A stretch of DNA of 64,000 bases from Pseudomonadales bacterium (lineage in GTDB: Bacteria > Pseudomonadota > Gammaproteobacteria > Pseudomonadales > Azotimanducaceae): the NCBI GenBank assembly GCA_029251375.1, contig JAQXDL010000044.1, positions 224,681 to 288,680 of the forward strand, in the 5' to 3' direction. This document shows positions 55,578 through 63,955 of this stretch, piece by piece (positions within the stretch are counted from its first letter, which is position 1; each line of letters opens with the position of its first letter). Under the pieces are notes generated by a model. It did no database searches. It saw only the letters and a list, made by a program, of their open reading frames with translations, and was not told where the DNA came from. A program made the translations under genes and the position numbers.

Positions 55578-55984
55578 CCAGCGTTGATAAAGTCATTGGC
55601 GGCTTCTTTTGTATGGAAAATAAACACAATACGAAAGTCTTTGACGCCCATGCCAAAGCCACCACCGAGAGAGAACATCCGCATGAAGGTTTCATCACCG
55701 GTCTGGGTGTCTCTGATGATGCCGCCGCCACGCGCCGTTGAGAATAGAAAAAGATTCATGCCTAACGAAGAAAATACGGCAACGGCTTCAGATTCCATGA
55801 CTTGGTCTTGAGCAGCTGGCTTCTCTTTATAGAGGTCCTTGAGGGTATCGGCGCGCATCTTTCGAATTGCTTTTTGTTCAGCTTTGATTTTCTTCAATTC
55901 TTTTTTCGTTTTTTCCTCCGCCAACAACACTGGGGAAAAACAGAGCACGATAAGTGAGAATAATATTGGTAGAGACTTGAGCAT
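55421..55984 (-). CDS. SYLF (YSC84-like) protein, C-terminus out of frame
   Basis: A 187-residue frame. The start 55984 follows GGAG; signal peptide through about residue 22 (V-L-L-A), then a charged helix (K-K-E-L-K-K-I-K-A-E-Q) and a SYLF domain: G-G-G-F-G-M-G-V near 105, V-F-I-F-H-T near 118, A-G-W-D-F near 133. SYLF domains bind lipids. After about residue 146 the frame is the shifted reading of the repeat protein, which the family does not have. The last 50 residues are therefore likely spurious. Confidence 0.7.
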   Translation of the reverse strand: MLKSLPILFSLIVLCFSPVLLAEEKTKKELKKIKAEQKAIRKMRADTLKDLYKEKPAAQDQVMESEAVAVFSSLGMNLFLFSTARGGGIIRDTQTGDETFMRMFSLGGGFGMGVKDFRIVFIFHTKEAANDFINAGWDFSASADAAGTVMSKQLGTMMSGPATANPITHARTPILKYQGTIMTTTNV

Positions 55985-56451
55985 AAAAAACTCCATCTTG
56001 ACACTGTTGTTTGTGGGTTATTTTTTTAAGCACGACACAAGAAGTGGGAGGCAAATTCTGGCAGCTGTGACGCGAAAGGTGTAGCTAACCTCGTAAAATC
56101 CAGCTCGGCGAGGGCCAGTAAATGCTATCGATCGCCTTAGGAAAAACTTTTAGCGCGGTACACGCAGCTATTTTTTCGCTTAATGGCAGTGCAGTAAGTC
56201 AAGCAGACCAATAGTCTTATATCCGGTTATTCAGATTGGCTTGAATGCTTCATTAACAAGAGATGTGGTTGATTTGCTTTTCTATAATCAGCCACGCTTA
56301 ATTGTTCTGGTGTTGCGCAAAATACGACGCGGCAACTGGGTATAGGCCACAAAACACCACTAGTCTCCAAGCTTATATTTTTGCCAGACGGTCTGCTAGC
56401 TCAGTGACATTTTCTGGTAAGATGCGCGGGCTTATTTTATGGAGATGATAG
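55985..56451. other. Intergenic region, divergent promoters
   Basis: A 467-bp gap between two divergently oriented envelope genes. I see no repeat, hairpin or RNA gene. A TATAAT at 56283 on the plus strand is a possible -10 element but has no clear -35. Presumed to hold promoters of both genes. Confidence 0.4.
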
Positions 56452-57183
56452 ATGAAGACCTTACTTGGCCTGGTTACAGGATTCGTTAGTCTTACCCTCA
56501 GTTCAGCGATCTTTGCTGATAACCTTGGCGTGCACGGTGGCGTCGGCTATTGGGTGTTTGAAGCTGATGGCGATGTGATTAACAACGTCTCTATTCAAGA
56601 TAATTTTGATATAAACGATGAGAATGGCTTCACTGGTTATTTGGCCTTCGAGCATCCAATTCCTCTCGTACCGAATATTCGCGGTAGCTTTACCGAGATC
56701 AGTGATGAAACCAATGGTAATGTGCTCGCGACAAATTTTGTCTTTAATGGTGTACCGTTTGTTACAGGTCAAACAGTTAACACGGAGTTAGACTTGAGTC
56801 ATGCCGATGTGACTCTGTACTATGAGTTAATCGATGTTGGTTTTGATGCTGACCTAGGTATCACCGGTCGATACTACAGCGGTGACTTCTCTATAAATTC
56901 AGTCAGGGAAGACTTTGATACTTGGGTTCCATTGCTTTATGGCTCAATTAAGGTTGGCTTGCCCTTATCAGGTTTATATGTCGGTGCAGATTTCAATGGC
57001 GATGGCGATATTATGGATTATGCTGCACGTGTGGGTTGGGCGACAGATAACTTTATCTTCCCTGAATTCGGCATTGAAGCCGGTTATCGCAATATGACCA
57101 TTGACGCAGGCAGCAGCAAAATAGGCGTTGGTCTAGACACAGACGTGGCAGGCGCTTTCGTTAATCTGACGGCACACTTTTGA
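56452..57183 (+). CDS. TIGR04219 family outer-membrane beta-barrel protein
   Basis: A 243-residue protein behind GGAG. Signal peptide about 1-22 (cut after F-A-D). Then alternating hydrophobic/polar beta-strands and a C-terminal aromatic end (A-H-F), typical of an outer-membrane barrel. The start G-V-H-G-G-V-G-Y-W matches TIGR04219. Function of the family unknown. Confidence 0.8.
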   Translation: MKTLLGLVTGFVSLTLSSAIFADNLGVHGGVGYWVFEADGDVINNVSIQDNFDINDENGFTGYLAFEHPIPLVPNIRGSFTEISDETNGNVLATNFVFNGVPFVTGQTVNTELDLSHADVTLYYELIDVGFDADLGITGRYYSGDFSINSVREDFDTWVPLLYGSIKVGLPLSGLYVGADFNGDGDIMDYAARVGWATDNFIFPEFGIEAGYRNMTIDAGSSKIGVGLDTDVAGAFVNLTAHF

Positions 57184-57240
57184 TGGCGCGACTGCAGTTG
57201 ATGTTGAAATGACGTTCGTAAAGACGGCCGTGATTTGTTA

Positions 57241-57984
57241 GTGGTGAAACATCTGGGGCTAACGCCTTGTCTTTTACTGACGTTGCTGGCGCTTGTAGGT
57301 TGTCATTCAATTTTGCCGCCGGCTACTAATGCCAAGCCGAACGAAACCAGCTCGATGCAAACGCCCACGTCAACAGAGACTGAGAATCGGCGAGGTCCTG
57401 CTCAGGTATTCGATTGTGATTTTACGTCATTAAAGGAAAACACTGCGCAACGGCTAATTATTCAGGCCAACTCAGCCGAACAACCCGACCATGTTTGGCT
57501 GTTTGTTCGTGCTGGAACATTCAAGCTCAATTACGTTAACGAGTCCGTTAATAGGGCGGTCAATAAGGGTAGCTTTGAAGCCCCGGGATACAAGTTGACG
57601 CTTTCGCCTGTCGTTGTATTACAAAGTGATGCCGGCCATTGGTCTAATTGTGTGCAGGATAGGTTTGCATCTGTCTGGGAAGATGCAAAACTGCGAGGAG
57701 TAGACTACCGCGGAATAGGTAACGAGCCCGGTTGGATAATTGAGATGACGGGACGCAGGGTTCTGCTCAAGTTGGATTATGGTCAGCGTGTTGTCGAACG
57801 AAAGATCGAAAAAACGACGATGACGCCAGAGTATAATAAGACAATATTCGAAGCTGAAGACATGACGCTTGAAATTAACAATGCGCAATGCACTGACACC
57901 ATGCGGGGTGATCTGTTTGAAAGTGAGATTAAGCTATCAATTGGCGGTGAAGAATATTTTGGTTGCGGTAAAGCGCTGCATTAG
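57241..57984 (+). CDS. MliC-like lipoprotein with COG3650-type domain
   Basis: A 247-residue lipoprotein (GTG start). The lipobox is L-A-L-V-G-C near residue 21. The middle has the MliC-like C-D-F and G-H-W-S-N-C pattern, and the second part R-G-I-G-N-E-P-G-W (about 164-172) with C-T-D-T-M-x-G near 220, as in COG3650. MliC proteins inhibit host or competitor C-type lysozymes. Homology of the first domain is approximate. Confidence 0.65.
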   Translation: MVKHLGLTPCLLLTLLALVGCHSILPPATNAKPNETSSMQTPTSTETENRRGPAQVFDCDFTSLKENTAQRLIIQANSAEQPDHVWLFVRAGTFKLNYVNESVNRAVNKGSFEAPGYKLTLSPVVVLQSDAGHWSNCVQDRFASVWEDAKLRGVDYRGIGNEPGWIIEMTGRRVLLKLDYGQRVVERKIEKTTMTPEYNKTIFEAEDMTLEINNAQCTDTMRGDLFESEIKLSIGGEEYFGCGKALH

Positions 57985-58099
57985 TGATGATTTCCCTGTA
58001 GCCGAATGTCATATCAATCCATCCTGCCAGATTATGCATAGACGTTGAGTTAAGGTTTTAAGCAGCTGGCCCCATAGAAACCGAAATGGAACATTAATA

Positions 58100-58435
58100 A
58101 TGCGCGAACACATGAAAAGCCATCGAGTAAGCTTCAAAGTGATTGCTGCCTTGTGCTTACTGTCTTTGACCCTTGGATGTTCGGTTACAAAACAATCGGA
58201 GATCGATGCCGACAAGCAGGGTAAAAATCGAGCGGCTGATTTCGTTGCTCCGACTTTGCAGAAAACTTGCTCCGAGCCTCGGCCGGGTGTTTGTACAATG
58301 ATTTATGCACCGGTTTGTGGCTTTGATGCGAGCGGCAATAGCAAGCAATATGCATCCGGATGCGTGGCGTGTTCAGACCCTAATGTCATTGGTTATAATG
58401 AAGGAAGTTGTGTCTCGGGGCCTGGTTCAGATTAA
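58100..58435 (+). CDS. Kazal-type inhibitor-like lipoprotein
   Basis: A 111-residue protein with a lipobox (L-T-L-G-C, about residue 27). The C-terminal half has a six-cysteine Kazal pattern: C-x-x-I/M-Y-A-P-V-C-G, then C-V-A-C and a terminal C. Kazal domains inhibit serine proteases. Starts at 58100 behind GGAA. A lipoprotein inhibitor would be displayed at the cell surface or in the periplasm. Confidence 0.7.
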   Translation: MREHMKSHRVSFKVIAALCLLSLTLGCSVTKQSEIDADKQGKNRAADFVAPTLQKTCSEPRPGVCTMIYAPVCGFDASGNSKQYASGCVACSDPNVIGYNEGSCVSGPGSD

Positions 58436-58606
58436 TCTAAGCGAATCTAGCATCGAAAAGTCTTGTGCGGGGGAAAAGAAAATAAATTTAATCTCTCGTC
58501 CTTGCGCGTGACCATATTGGGTTACAGAATAGTAGTACGAAAGCAGCAGTTAAAAACATGAATCAAAACTGATTTTGATCATTTATCGAAAAGGAAGGAT
58601 ATACAC

Positions 58607-59215
58607 ATGAACCACGTCGTAAAGTATTTTGGGACACTAGCGTTACTGATTGTTGCGGTAACAGGTTGTTCCACGGTCTCGGTTGAATCCGATCATTTAG
58701 CAGGGGTCGATTTTTCATCGTTCAAAACCTATCGTTGGCATGCGCCTAATGAATTCAATCGAACGAGTGCTGAGTACCTGCAAAATGACATTTTAGATAA
58801 GCGTATACGAACGAACGTCAATGAAGTGCTTCAAGCCAAGGGCTATGTGCTAAGAGAAGATGGTGCTGTCGATTTTCTCGTTAACTACTCAATTACAACC
58901 GAAGATCGAATGGATGTGCAGTCCTACAATAACTATGGCGGCTATGCCCCGGGTTACGGGTACGGTGGCTATTATCGTCGTGGTAACCACTACAGTGGTG
59001 TAGGTTTTAGCATGAGTACAGGTTCGGATACGCGTACGACCTACTATACGCAAGGTACGTTCATTCTTGATGTTGTTCGACCTGTTGATGACAAGCTTAT
59101 TTGGCGTGGAACGGCCGAAGGCAAAATTCAGTCAAACAAGACGACAGCTGATCGAGAAAAATCTGCGCATGAAGTTTCTGTTGCGATCCTTGCGGATTTT
59201 CCCCCTCAGCCATAA
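58607..59215 (+). CDS. DUF4136 lipoprotein
   Basis: A 202-residue lipoprotein (T-G-C near 21, AGGAAGG upstream). The mature region D-F-S-S-F-K-T-Y-R-W (about 36-45) is the DUF4136 start, with the V-L-x-x-K-G-Y and W-R-G-T-A-x-G blocks later. It contains a Tyr/Gly-rich loop (about 105-125). Function unknown; probably an outer-membrane lipoprotein. Confidence 0.82.
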   Translation: MNHVVKYFGTLALLIVAVTGCSTVSVESDHLAGVDFSSFKTYRWHAPNEFNRTSAEYLQNDILDKRIRTNVNEVLQAKGYVLREDGAVDFLVNYSITTEDRMDVQSYNNYGGYAPGYGYGGYYRRGNHYSGVGFSMSTGSDTRTTYYTQGTFILDVVRPVDDKLIWRGTAEGKIQSNKTTADREKSAHEVSVAILADFPPQP

Positions 59216-59272
59216 CAGGTTTAAACAAGGCAACATAACTCACACAGTAAAACGCAAAGATATAGAGAGCAT

Positions 59273-59977
59273 ATGAAGGCGATACTCCAAACATTCGATG
59301 GCTATTTTAAAAAATCCTTTGGCGCTTTTGTTGTTGCGCTGTTACTGCTTGGTTGTCAGGCGCCGTCTATTCAGACCGGGGCAGATGCAGAAATCAGTTT
59401 CGATGGGTTACATCGAGTTGATAACGCAAGAGCGGATGATGTTTGGATGTTGCCTGGTGTTGATTTTTCTAAGTACAACAAAGTACGACTGGATGAGACT
59501 CAAATTAGCTATCGTCCAGTGCAAGAGCCTTCACAAACGATGCGTTCTGTAGGTACAAACTCAGAGTTTCCTTTAGACCAAAATCAAAAACTGAAATTGG
59601 AGATAGCAGCGAAAGAAGCGTTTCTTGAGGCGTTAGCCAAGAGCAAACATTATACGCTGGTGACGGAAGAGGGTACCGGTGTGTTGGAGGTTAGTGCATC
59701 GTTGATTGATGTGGTTTCTCGCGTTCCGCCTGAGAATGCAGATCGAGGTGATGTTTTTTTAACGGAAATCGGTGTGGCGACGCTTGTGCTTGAGCTTCGA
59801 GACTCAGCAACCGAGCAGCTGTTGGTAAGATCAACCGATCGTCGCAGGGTTGAGAACAACACGATGGTTCGTTCAACTTCGGTTCGAAACATGTCCGAGG
59901 TCCGGATGGCACTCCGTCAGCAAGCAAAATTGTTGACTGAAAACCTCGACAAGCTTCATCTTAGTCAGGGGATTTAG
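59273..59977 (+). CDS. DUF3313-like lipoprotein
   Basis: A 234-residue lipoprotein with lipobox L-L-L-G-C near 28. The mature part D-G-L-x-R-V-x-N and P-G-V-D-F-S-K-Y-N-K-V (about 62-72) resembles DUF3313. Forms a likely operon with the DUF4136 gene (57-base gap) and the next gene 4 bases on. Function unknown. Confidence 0.72.
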   Translation: MKAILQTFDGYFKKSFGAFVVALLLLGCQAPSIQTGADAEISFDGLHRVDNARADDVWMLPGVDFSKYNKVRLDETQISYRPVQEPSQTMRSVGTNSEFPLDQNQKLKLEIAAKEAFLEALAKSKHYTLVTEEGTGVLEVSASLIDVVSRVPPENADRGDVFLTEIGVATLVLELRDSATEQLLVRSTDRRRVENNTMVRSTSVRNMSEVRMALRQQAKLLTENLDKLHLSQGI

Positions 59978-59981
59978 TCAA

Positions 59982-60629
59982 TTGGAGTATCGGTTTCTAC
60001 ATTTAAAGTTCCCTGCATCGAACACATTTGTCGAGTTACGCTCGATTATTGCGAGTATCGATCTCAGAAGTATCGGCATATCTGAATGGGGTGTATTCCA
60101 TGGCGTGTTTGGACTGGCAACCAACGAGCTTTACTGGGTGCTGCATGAGGATCTTGATGCCAGTACTAGCAATACTGACAATCTGGTTAAGTTTGATGAC
60201 ATCGTTCGTCGCTTAACCGATGCAGATGTGCTGATAATCGACCAGAAACGTTTTAAACCCACCGTACGGCCACTTGAGCATGTTGCGAGGACTGCGTCGG
60301 GTGTTTATGTGTTTCGCTGGTTCGATGTGAATGAGTCTGATGTTGACGAAATTGCAGCACTTTCCAAAGAAGCCTGGAACACCTTTGAGGCGGGCTTCGA
60401 TACTGAAGTTCAGGGGTTGTTTGCTGAGGCTGGTTTAAAAGAAGGCTCGAATGAAGAACTTTCTGATGGGCGAGAAACGATGCTGCTAGTGACATGGTAC
60501 CGTGATTTGGCAGTTTGGCAGGATTCTCGAGAACCGCATCCCAAAGCACGTGAGTTGTTTTTGAAACGCCATGGCTTAATGAAAGAAGCAAAACCGATCG
60601 CCACCAGGCTCATTCCCCGGGGCACTTGA
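59982..60629 (+). CDS. Conserved hypothetical protein (NIPSNAP-like C-terminus)
   Basis: A 215-residue cytoplasmic protein; TTG start behind AGGGGA. The segment G-V-Y-V-F-R-W-F-D-V (about 107-116) and a helix A-W-N-T-F-E look like the NIPSNAP/dimeric alpha-beta barrel pattern. Its role is unknown. The stop overlaps the VOC gene start by one base. Confidence 0.55.
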   Translation: MEYRFLHLKFPASNTFVELRSIIASIDLRSIGISEWGVFHGVFGLATNELYWVLHEDLDASTSNTDNLVKFDDIVRRLTDADVLIIDQKRFKPTVRPLEHVARTASGVYVFRWFDVNESDVDEIAALSKEAWNTFEAGFDTEVQGLFAEAGLKEGSNEELSDGRETMLLVTWYRDLAVWQDSREPHPKARELFLKRHGLMKEAKPIATRLIPRGT

Positions 60630-61051
60630 TGATTGAAATCATCGGTCTTGACCATATTGTTCTGCGTACCCAAAACCTTGATTTGATGCTGCGCTTCTAC
60701 CAAGAAACCTTAGGCTGTCCTATTGAGCGAGAGACTACTTTTGGTCTCACTCAACTTCGTGCCGGCAATGCACTGATAGATCTCGTTGAGGTTGATTCAA
60801 ATCTCGGCAGGTTAGGCGGCGGTGCGCCAACAAGCAAAGACAACAATATGGATCATTTCTGCCTACAAATAAAAGCAGCAGCTGAGCAGTTGATTATTGA
60901 TCATCTGAATCAGCAGCCCACGTTTGGACAAGGCCTAGGTGATGGCCTAAATGAAGGTTTTGCGGAACGATATGGCGCAACGGGACTGGGTCGTTCGATC
61001 TATATCAAGGACCCCGATGGCAATACGGTTGAGCTTCGACCTATTAGCTAA
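60629..61051 (+). CDS. VOC family (glyoxalase-like) protein
   Basis: A 140-residue protein of one vicinal-oxygen-chelate fold: G-L-D-H-I-V-L (about 5-11) with His8 as metal ligand, a central H-F/C-L-Q segment and the E in N-T-V-E-L-R at the end. Members are glyoxalases, dioxygenases or resistance proteins. ATG at 60629 overlaps the previous stop (TGATG). Confidence 0.82.
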   Translation: MIEIIGLDHIVLRTQNLDLMLRFYQETLGCPIERETTFGLTQLRAGNALIDLVEVDSNLGRLGGGAPTSKDNNMDHFCLQIKAAAEQLIIDHLNQQPTFGQGLGDGLNEGFAERYGATGLGRSIYIKDPDGNTVELRPIS

Positions 61052-61139
61052 GGATCGATTAACCCGCACACCTCGACCCTGCCTTTAGTCTAGAACGAAC
61101 TTGCACAGCCCCGCCATTTTTGTACACGCACTGTTTTGC

Positions 61140-61706
61140 TCACGAACTCTCGTGTTCAGGTGCAGTGGACAATTTGTTAGCATCCATACGGCCTCTGGCG
61201 TCTTTTCGGCTGCCGCTCGCGGGGACACAATGGGTGGCTTTTGCCAAACCAAACATCGGCATATTATTATAAACCGCTTCAAAATCACCGGGTTTGATTC
61301 GATAGGTTTCGTGCCAAATACCGACATCACCATTGCTGCTTATCAATCTATTGAACTGAGCCCAGGCTGGTAAGTGTTCGTTTTCGGGCTTTTTAGCGTA
61401 TGCCTCCAGTGCTTCAAATGAACGCCAATACTGGACCATGATGGTACTGCGGCCACCCCAAGATTCGACATGAAGAAGATCCGAGTTGGGCATTGATTTG
61501 AGTTCACTAATCATGCGGCCCATAGCCAAAGCAACCGGTAACCAGCGATGAATTTTCCAAGGTTTGTTAACACGCATACCGATGAGAAATACGACAAAAT
61601 CCTCATCCGTCGCGGCGGCCACCCGTTCAGTTATGATACCGTTTGGTTGGGTTTTTAGGTCTGGCGATGGCCCGTCGGCGATGGTGTTTTTGATGGTGCT
61701 CGGCAT
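61140..61706 (-). CDS. DUF4188 protein
   Basis: A 188-residue protein with the DUF4188 landmarks F-V-V-F-L-I-G-M-R-V-N (about 37-47), W-R-S-F-E-A-L-E-A-Y-A and G-I-W-H-E-T-Y. DUF4188 proteins are dimeric alpha/beta-barrel-like proteins sometimes called monooxygenase-like or aldoxime-dehydratase-like. No motif fixes a reaction. Convergent with the VOC gene. Confidence 0.8.
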   Translation of the reverse strand: MPSTIKNTIADGPSPDLKTQPNGIITERVAAATDEDFVVFLIGMRVNKPWKIHRWLPVALAMGRMISELKSMPNSDLLHVESWGGRSTIMVQYWRSFEALEAYAKKPENEHLPAWAQFNRLISSNGDVGIWHETYRIKPGDFEAVYNNMPMFGLAKATHCVPASGSRKDARGRMDANKLSTAPEHESS

Positions 61707-61800
61707 AGATACCCTTTGAACTTAACTCTGTTAAGATTCATAGGTTACGACTTATCTTAGCGATGTCAAGATCGACGTCACGGGAGTCAGAAAACCGTCT

Positions 61801-61868
61801 ATGAAGACAGGCAAGCTATGAAGACAGACAAGCTATGAAGACAGGCAAGCTATGAAGACAGGCAACCA
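61801..61868 (+). repeat. 17-bp tandem repeat with mini-ORFs before the TetR start
   Basis: Four head-to-tail copies of ATGAAGACAGGCAAGCT (copy 2 has one change). The fourth copy is the start of the TetR gene, so the array duplicates the TetR initiation region. Copies 1-3 each read ATG-AAG-ACA-GGC/GAC-AAG-CTA-TGA: a six-codon ORF (M-K-T-G/D-K-L) whose stop overlaps the next ATG. Confidence 0.92.
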
Positions 61869-62472
61869 TCCAGCCAAAACGAACGCCTACCATCATGGCA
61901 ATTTACGCCAATCTCTGGTCGACAGCGCTGTTGCAATTCTAGAGCATTCGGGTGTGCCAGGTTTGAGTCTGCGTGCTGTTGCGAAGGCCTCAGGTGTCTC
62001 GCAGGCAGCTCCCTACAGCCATTTTTCAAACAAGCAGAGTTTACTGGCGGAAGTCGCGCGGGTTGGCTATGTTCGGTTTTGTGAGCGCATGGCGCGGGAA
62101 CTTGATCGTGATGACAATCGACTGGTTGGCTTGGGCAAGGGCTATGTCTTCTTCGCCTTGGAAAACCCAGCGCTATTTCACCTCATGTTCAGTGGCGAAT
62201 TGGCTCAACTAGTCAATGTCGATGAAATCGATGATGCTTTTCTGCAGGGGTATCAAATGCTTGTTGATGTCATTGCTGAGAATCCGTTGACGCAATTTGG
62301 CTCAGATTTACCACATCTTGATACGGCCTATGCATGGTCAGTTGTGCATGGGATTGCAACTCTCATTCTCGGTAATCAAATTTCAGCTAAGCGATATAAT
62401 CTGAATACCGATGAAGAGCTTGTTGAGAAAATGCTGGAGAAGTATTTCTCGGCCACAGAAGAAGTGACATGA
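61852..62472 (+). CDS. TetR/AcrR family transcriptional regulator
   Basis: A 206-residue repressor-like protein. The N-terminal HTH holds G-N-L-R-Q-S-L and L-S-L-R-A-V-A-K-A-S-G-V-S-Q-A-A-P-Y-S-H-F (about 40-60). The C-terminal helical domain should bind a ligand. The start at 61852 is the last ATG of the repeat; AGG in the preceding unit sits six bases upstream. Its stop overlaps the DUF3565 gene start by four bases, so the latter is a likely target or partner. Confidence 0.88.
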   Translation: MKTGNHPAKTNAYHHGNLRQSLVDSAVAILEHSGVPGLSLRAVAKASGVSQAAPYSHFSNKQSLLAEVARVGYVRFCERMARELDRDDNRLVGLGKGYVFFALENPALFHLMFSGELAQLVNVDEIDDAFLQGYQMLVDVIAENPLTQFGSDLPHLDTAYAWSVVHGIATLILGNQISAKRYNLNTDEELVEKMLEKYFSATEEVT

Positions 62473-62927
62473 AACGAGTCATCGTCGATTACGACAAAGA
62501 TGAACAAGATGATTGGGTTGCCGAACTCGATTGTTGTCATGGCCAGCATGTGCGCCATAAGCCGCCGTTCGTTAACAGACCTTGGGTTGAAGAACAATCA
62601 GGGCGAGACGCAATGCTGGGTCAAGAGCTCAATTGCGTTAAGTGTGACCGACTTGAGTGGCCGCAAGGATTGGTTGCCTACAAGCAGACGCCAGATTTTA
62701 CCGAGACGACAACCCCAAAGGGCTTACTCAAAGATCATTCTACCAAGGCTGGCGTTTGGGGTCGGATTAAAGTCAAGCAAGGACAGCTGGATTATCGATT
62801 GATCACGGGGCAGACATTCGAGCTTGATAGCAGCACGCAGGGCGTTGTTGTACCCACAATGATTCATCATGTTAGCCCTCGAGGCTCGACATTGTTTTGT
62901 GTCGAGTTTTACCGAAAGGAGAAATAG
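62469..62927 (+). CDS. DUF3565-DUF1971 fusion protein
   Basis: A 152-residue protein. The first half has the DUF3565 pattern: V-D-Y, D-D-W-V-A-E-L-x-C-x-H-G-Q-H-V-R-H and a C-x-x-C at about 57-60. The second half (about 80-150) with P-K-G-L-L-x-D-H and H-H-V resembles DUF1971 of TehB/YeaR-like tellurite or nitrite-response proteins, a cupin-like fold. The fusion suggests a role in stress detoxification, unproven. Coupled to the TetR gene (ATGA). Confidence 0.72.
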   Translation: MKRVIVDYDKDEQDDWVAELDCCHGQHVRHKPPFVNRPWVEEQSGRDAMLGQELNCVKCDRLEWPQGLVAYKQTPDFTETTTPKGLLKDHSTKAGVWGRIKVKQGQLDYRLITGQTFELDSSTQGVVVPTMIHHVSPRGSTLFCVEFYRKEK

Positions 62928-63004
62928 GTTTTGTCTAGTGATATACATGATGACGCCCAACCGAATAAGGTTGCGAGCGGAGTGGAAAACAAGCCTTTCT
63001 ACTG

Positions 63005-63508
63005 AATGTATTCGAAACTGAAAAGCCCTCGTCAACAGGCAGTGAAGATTTTGCAAAATCAGCAAGACAGCTATTGGATCGTTGGCGCACCAAAGAGTTT
63101 TTCGCAGATTTCTTGTTTCGATGGAATGCGATAAATACCCATATAGCTATCCTCAAACTCATCATGCAAGTTCACACTTCAGGATCGTTAGTTTATCTAG
63201 GTTTTAATCAATAACATTATCGTGCGTGGTATATCCGGTCCGCGTTAAAATATGATGGCCACTTTGATCTGCTGTTCTTTTCTTGCGCAATGGCTTTCGC
63301 GAAACCCGATCGCAGTTTCTAAGACTGGTTCACCAGCAGGATCAAACCGGCTCCTAAGGATATATTGTTTATCGATGATAGTATGACTAGCGTAGAGTCA
63401 GCCTGTAGCATTGGCATGATCGCTGAAACGTTCGATTTAGATGCGGGTGTGGATAACTTGAAGCTGATTATTGGTGCCAATATGGACGTGAATTGGAGAC
63501 ATGGGTAG
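63005..63508 (+). pseudogene. Degraded HAD-family hydrolase
   Basis: One reading frame runs through the region with two in-frame TAA codons (63212-63214 and 63320-63322). It reads like the C-terminal half of a HAD hydrolase: S-G-S-L-V-Y-L-G-F-N-Q, H-Y-R-A-W-Y-I-R, then F-D-L-L-F-F-S-C, A-K-P-D and I-L-F-I-D-D-S near the end. The N-terminal catalytic Asp motif (DxD) and a start codon are not found. The gene ends directly before the DUF188 start, which suggests the two once formed an operon. Confidence 0.72.
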
Positions 63509-63955
63509 ATGAAAATTTGGGTTGATGCTGATGCTTGCCCCGTTGTTGTAAAAGAGATTTTGTTCCGAGCTGCGGATAGAACCGGTGTCTTCACGACTCT
63601 CGTGGCTAATCAGTTTTTAAAAACACCAAAATCAAAAAATATCTGTTTCCTGCAGGTCGGGTCAGGCTTTGATGTTGCTGACGATGAAATTGTCCGCCAG
63701 GTTGAGTTGGGTGACTTGGTTATTACTAGCGATATACCTTTAGCTTCTGAGGTCATCGATAAGCAGGGGTTCGCGCTTAGTCCTCGTGGTGAGTTATTTA
63801 CGCGTGAGAATATTCGCGGCCGTCTTAATATTCGAGATTTCTTGGATACGATGAGAAGCAGTGGCGTGAATACCGGTGGGCCACCGGCGCTAACCAAACA
63901 GGATCGTAAAGCATTTGCCGACCAGTTAGATAAGTTGTTGGCTAAAGCGATATAG
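63509..63955 (+). CDS. DUF188 (YaiI/YqxD) family protein
   Basis: A 148-residue protein; ATG directly after the pseudogene stop, GGAG 12 bases upstream. [11 protein letters not shown] (1-11) is the family N-terminus, with [11 protein letters not shown] (about 70-80) and the G-x-x-T/N-G-G-P-P motif near 128. A PIN-like nuclease fold is expected; activity unproven. A short weak hairpin may follow it at the window edge. Confidence 0.9.
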   Translation: MKIWVDADACPVVVKEILFRAADRTGVFTTLVANQFLKTPKSKNICFLQVGSGFDVADDEIVRQVELGDLVITSDIPLASEVIDKQGFALSPRGELFTRENIRGRLNIRDFLDTMRSSGVNTGGPPALTKQDRKAFADQLDKLLAKAI

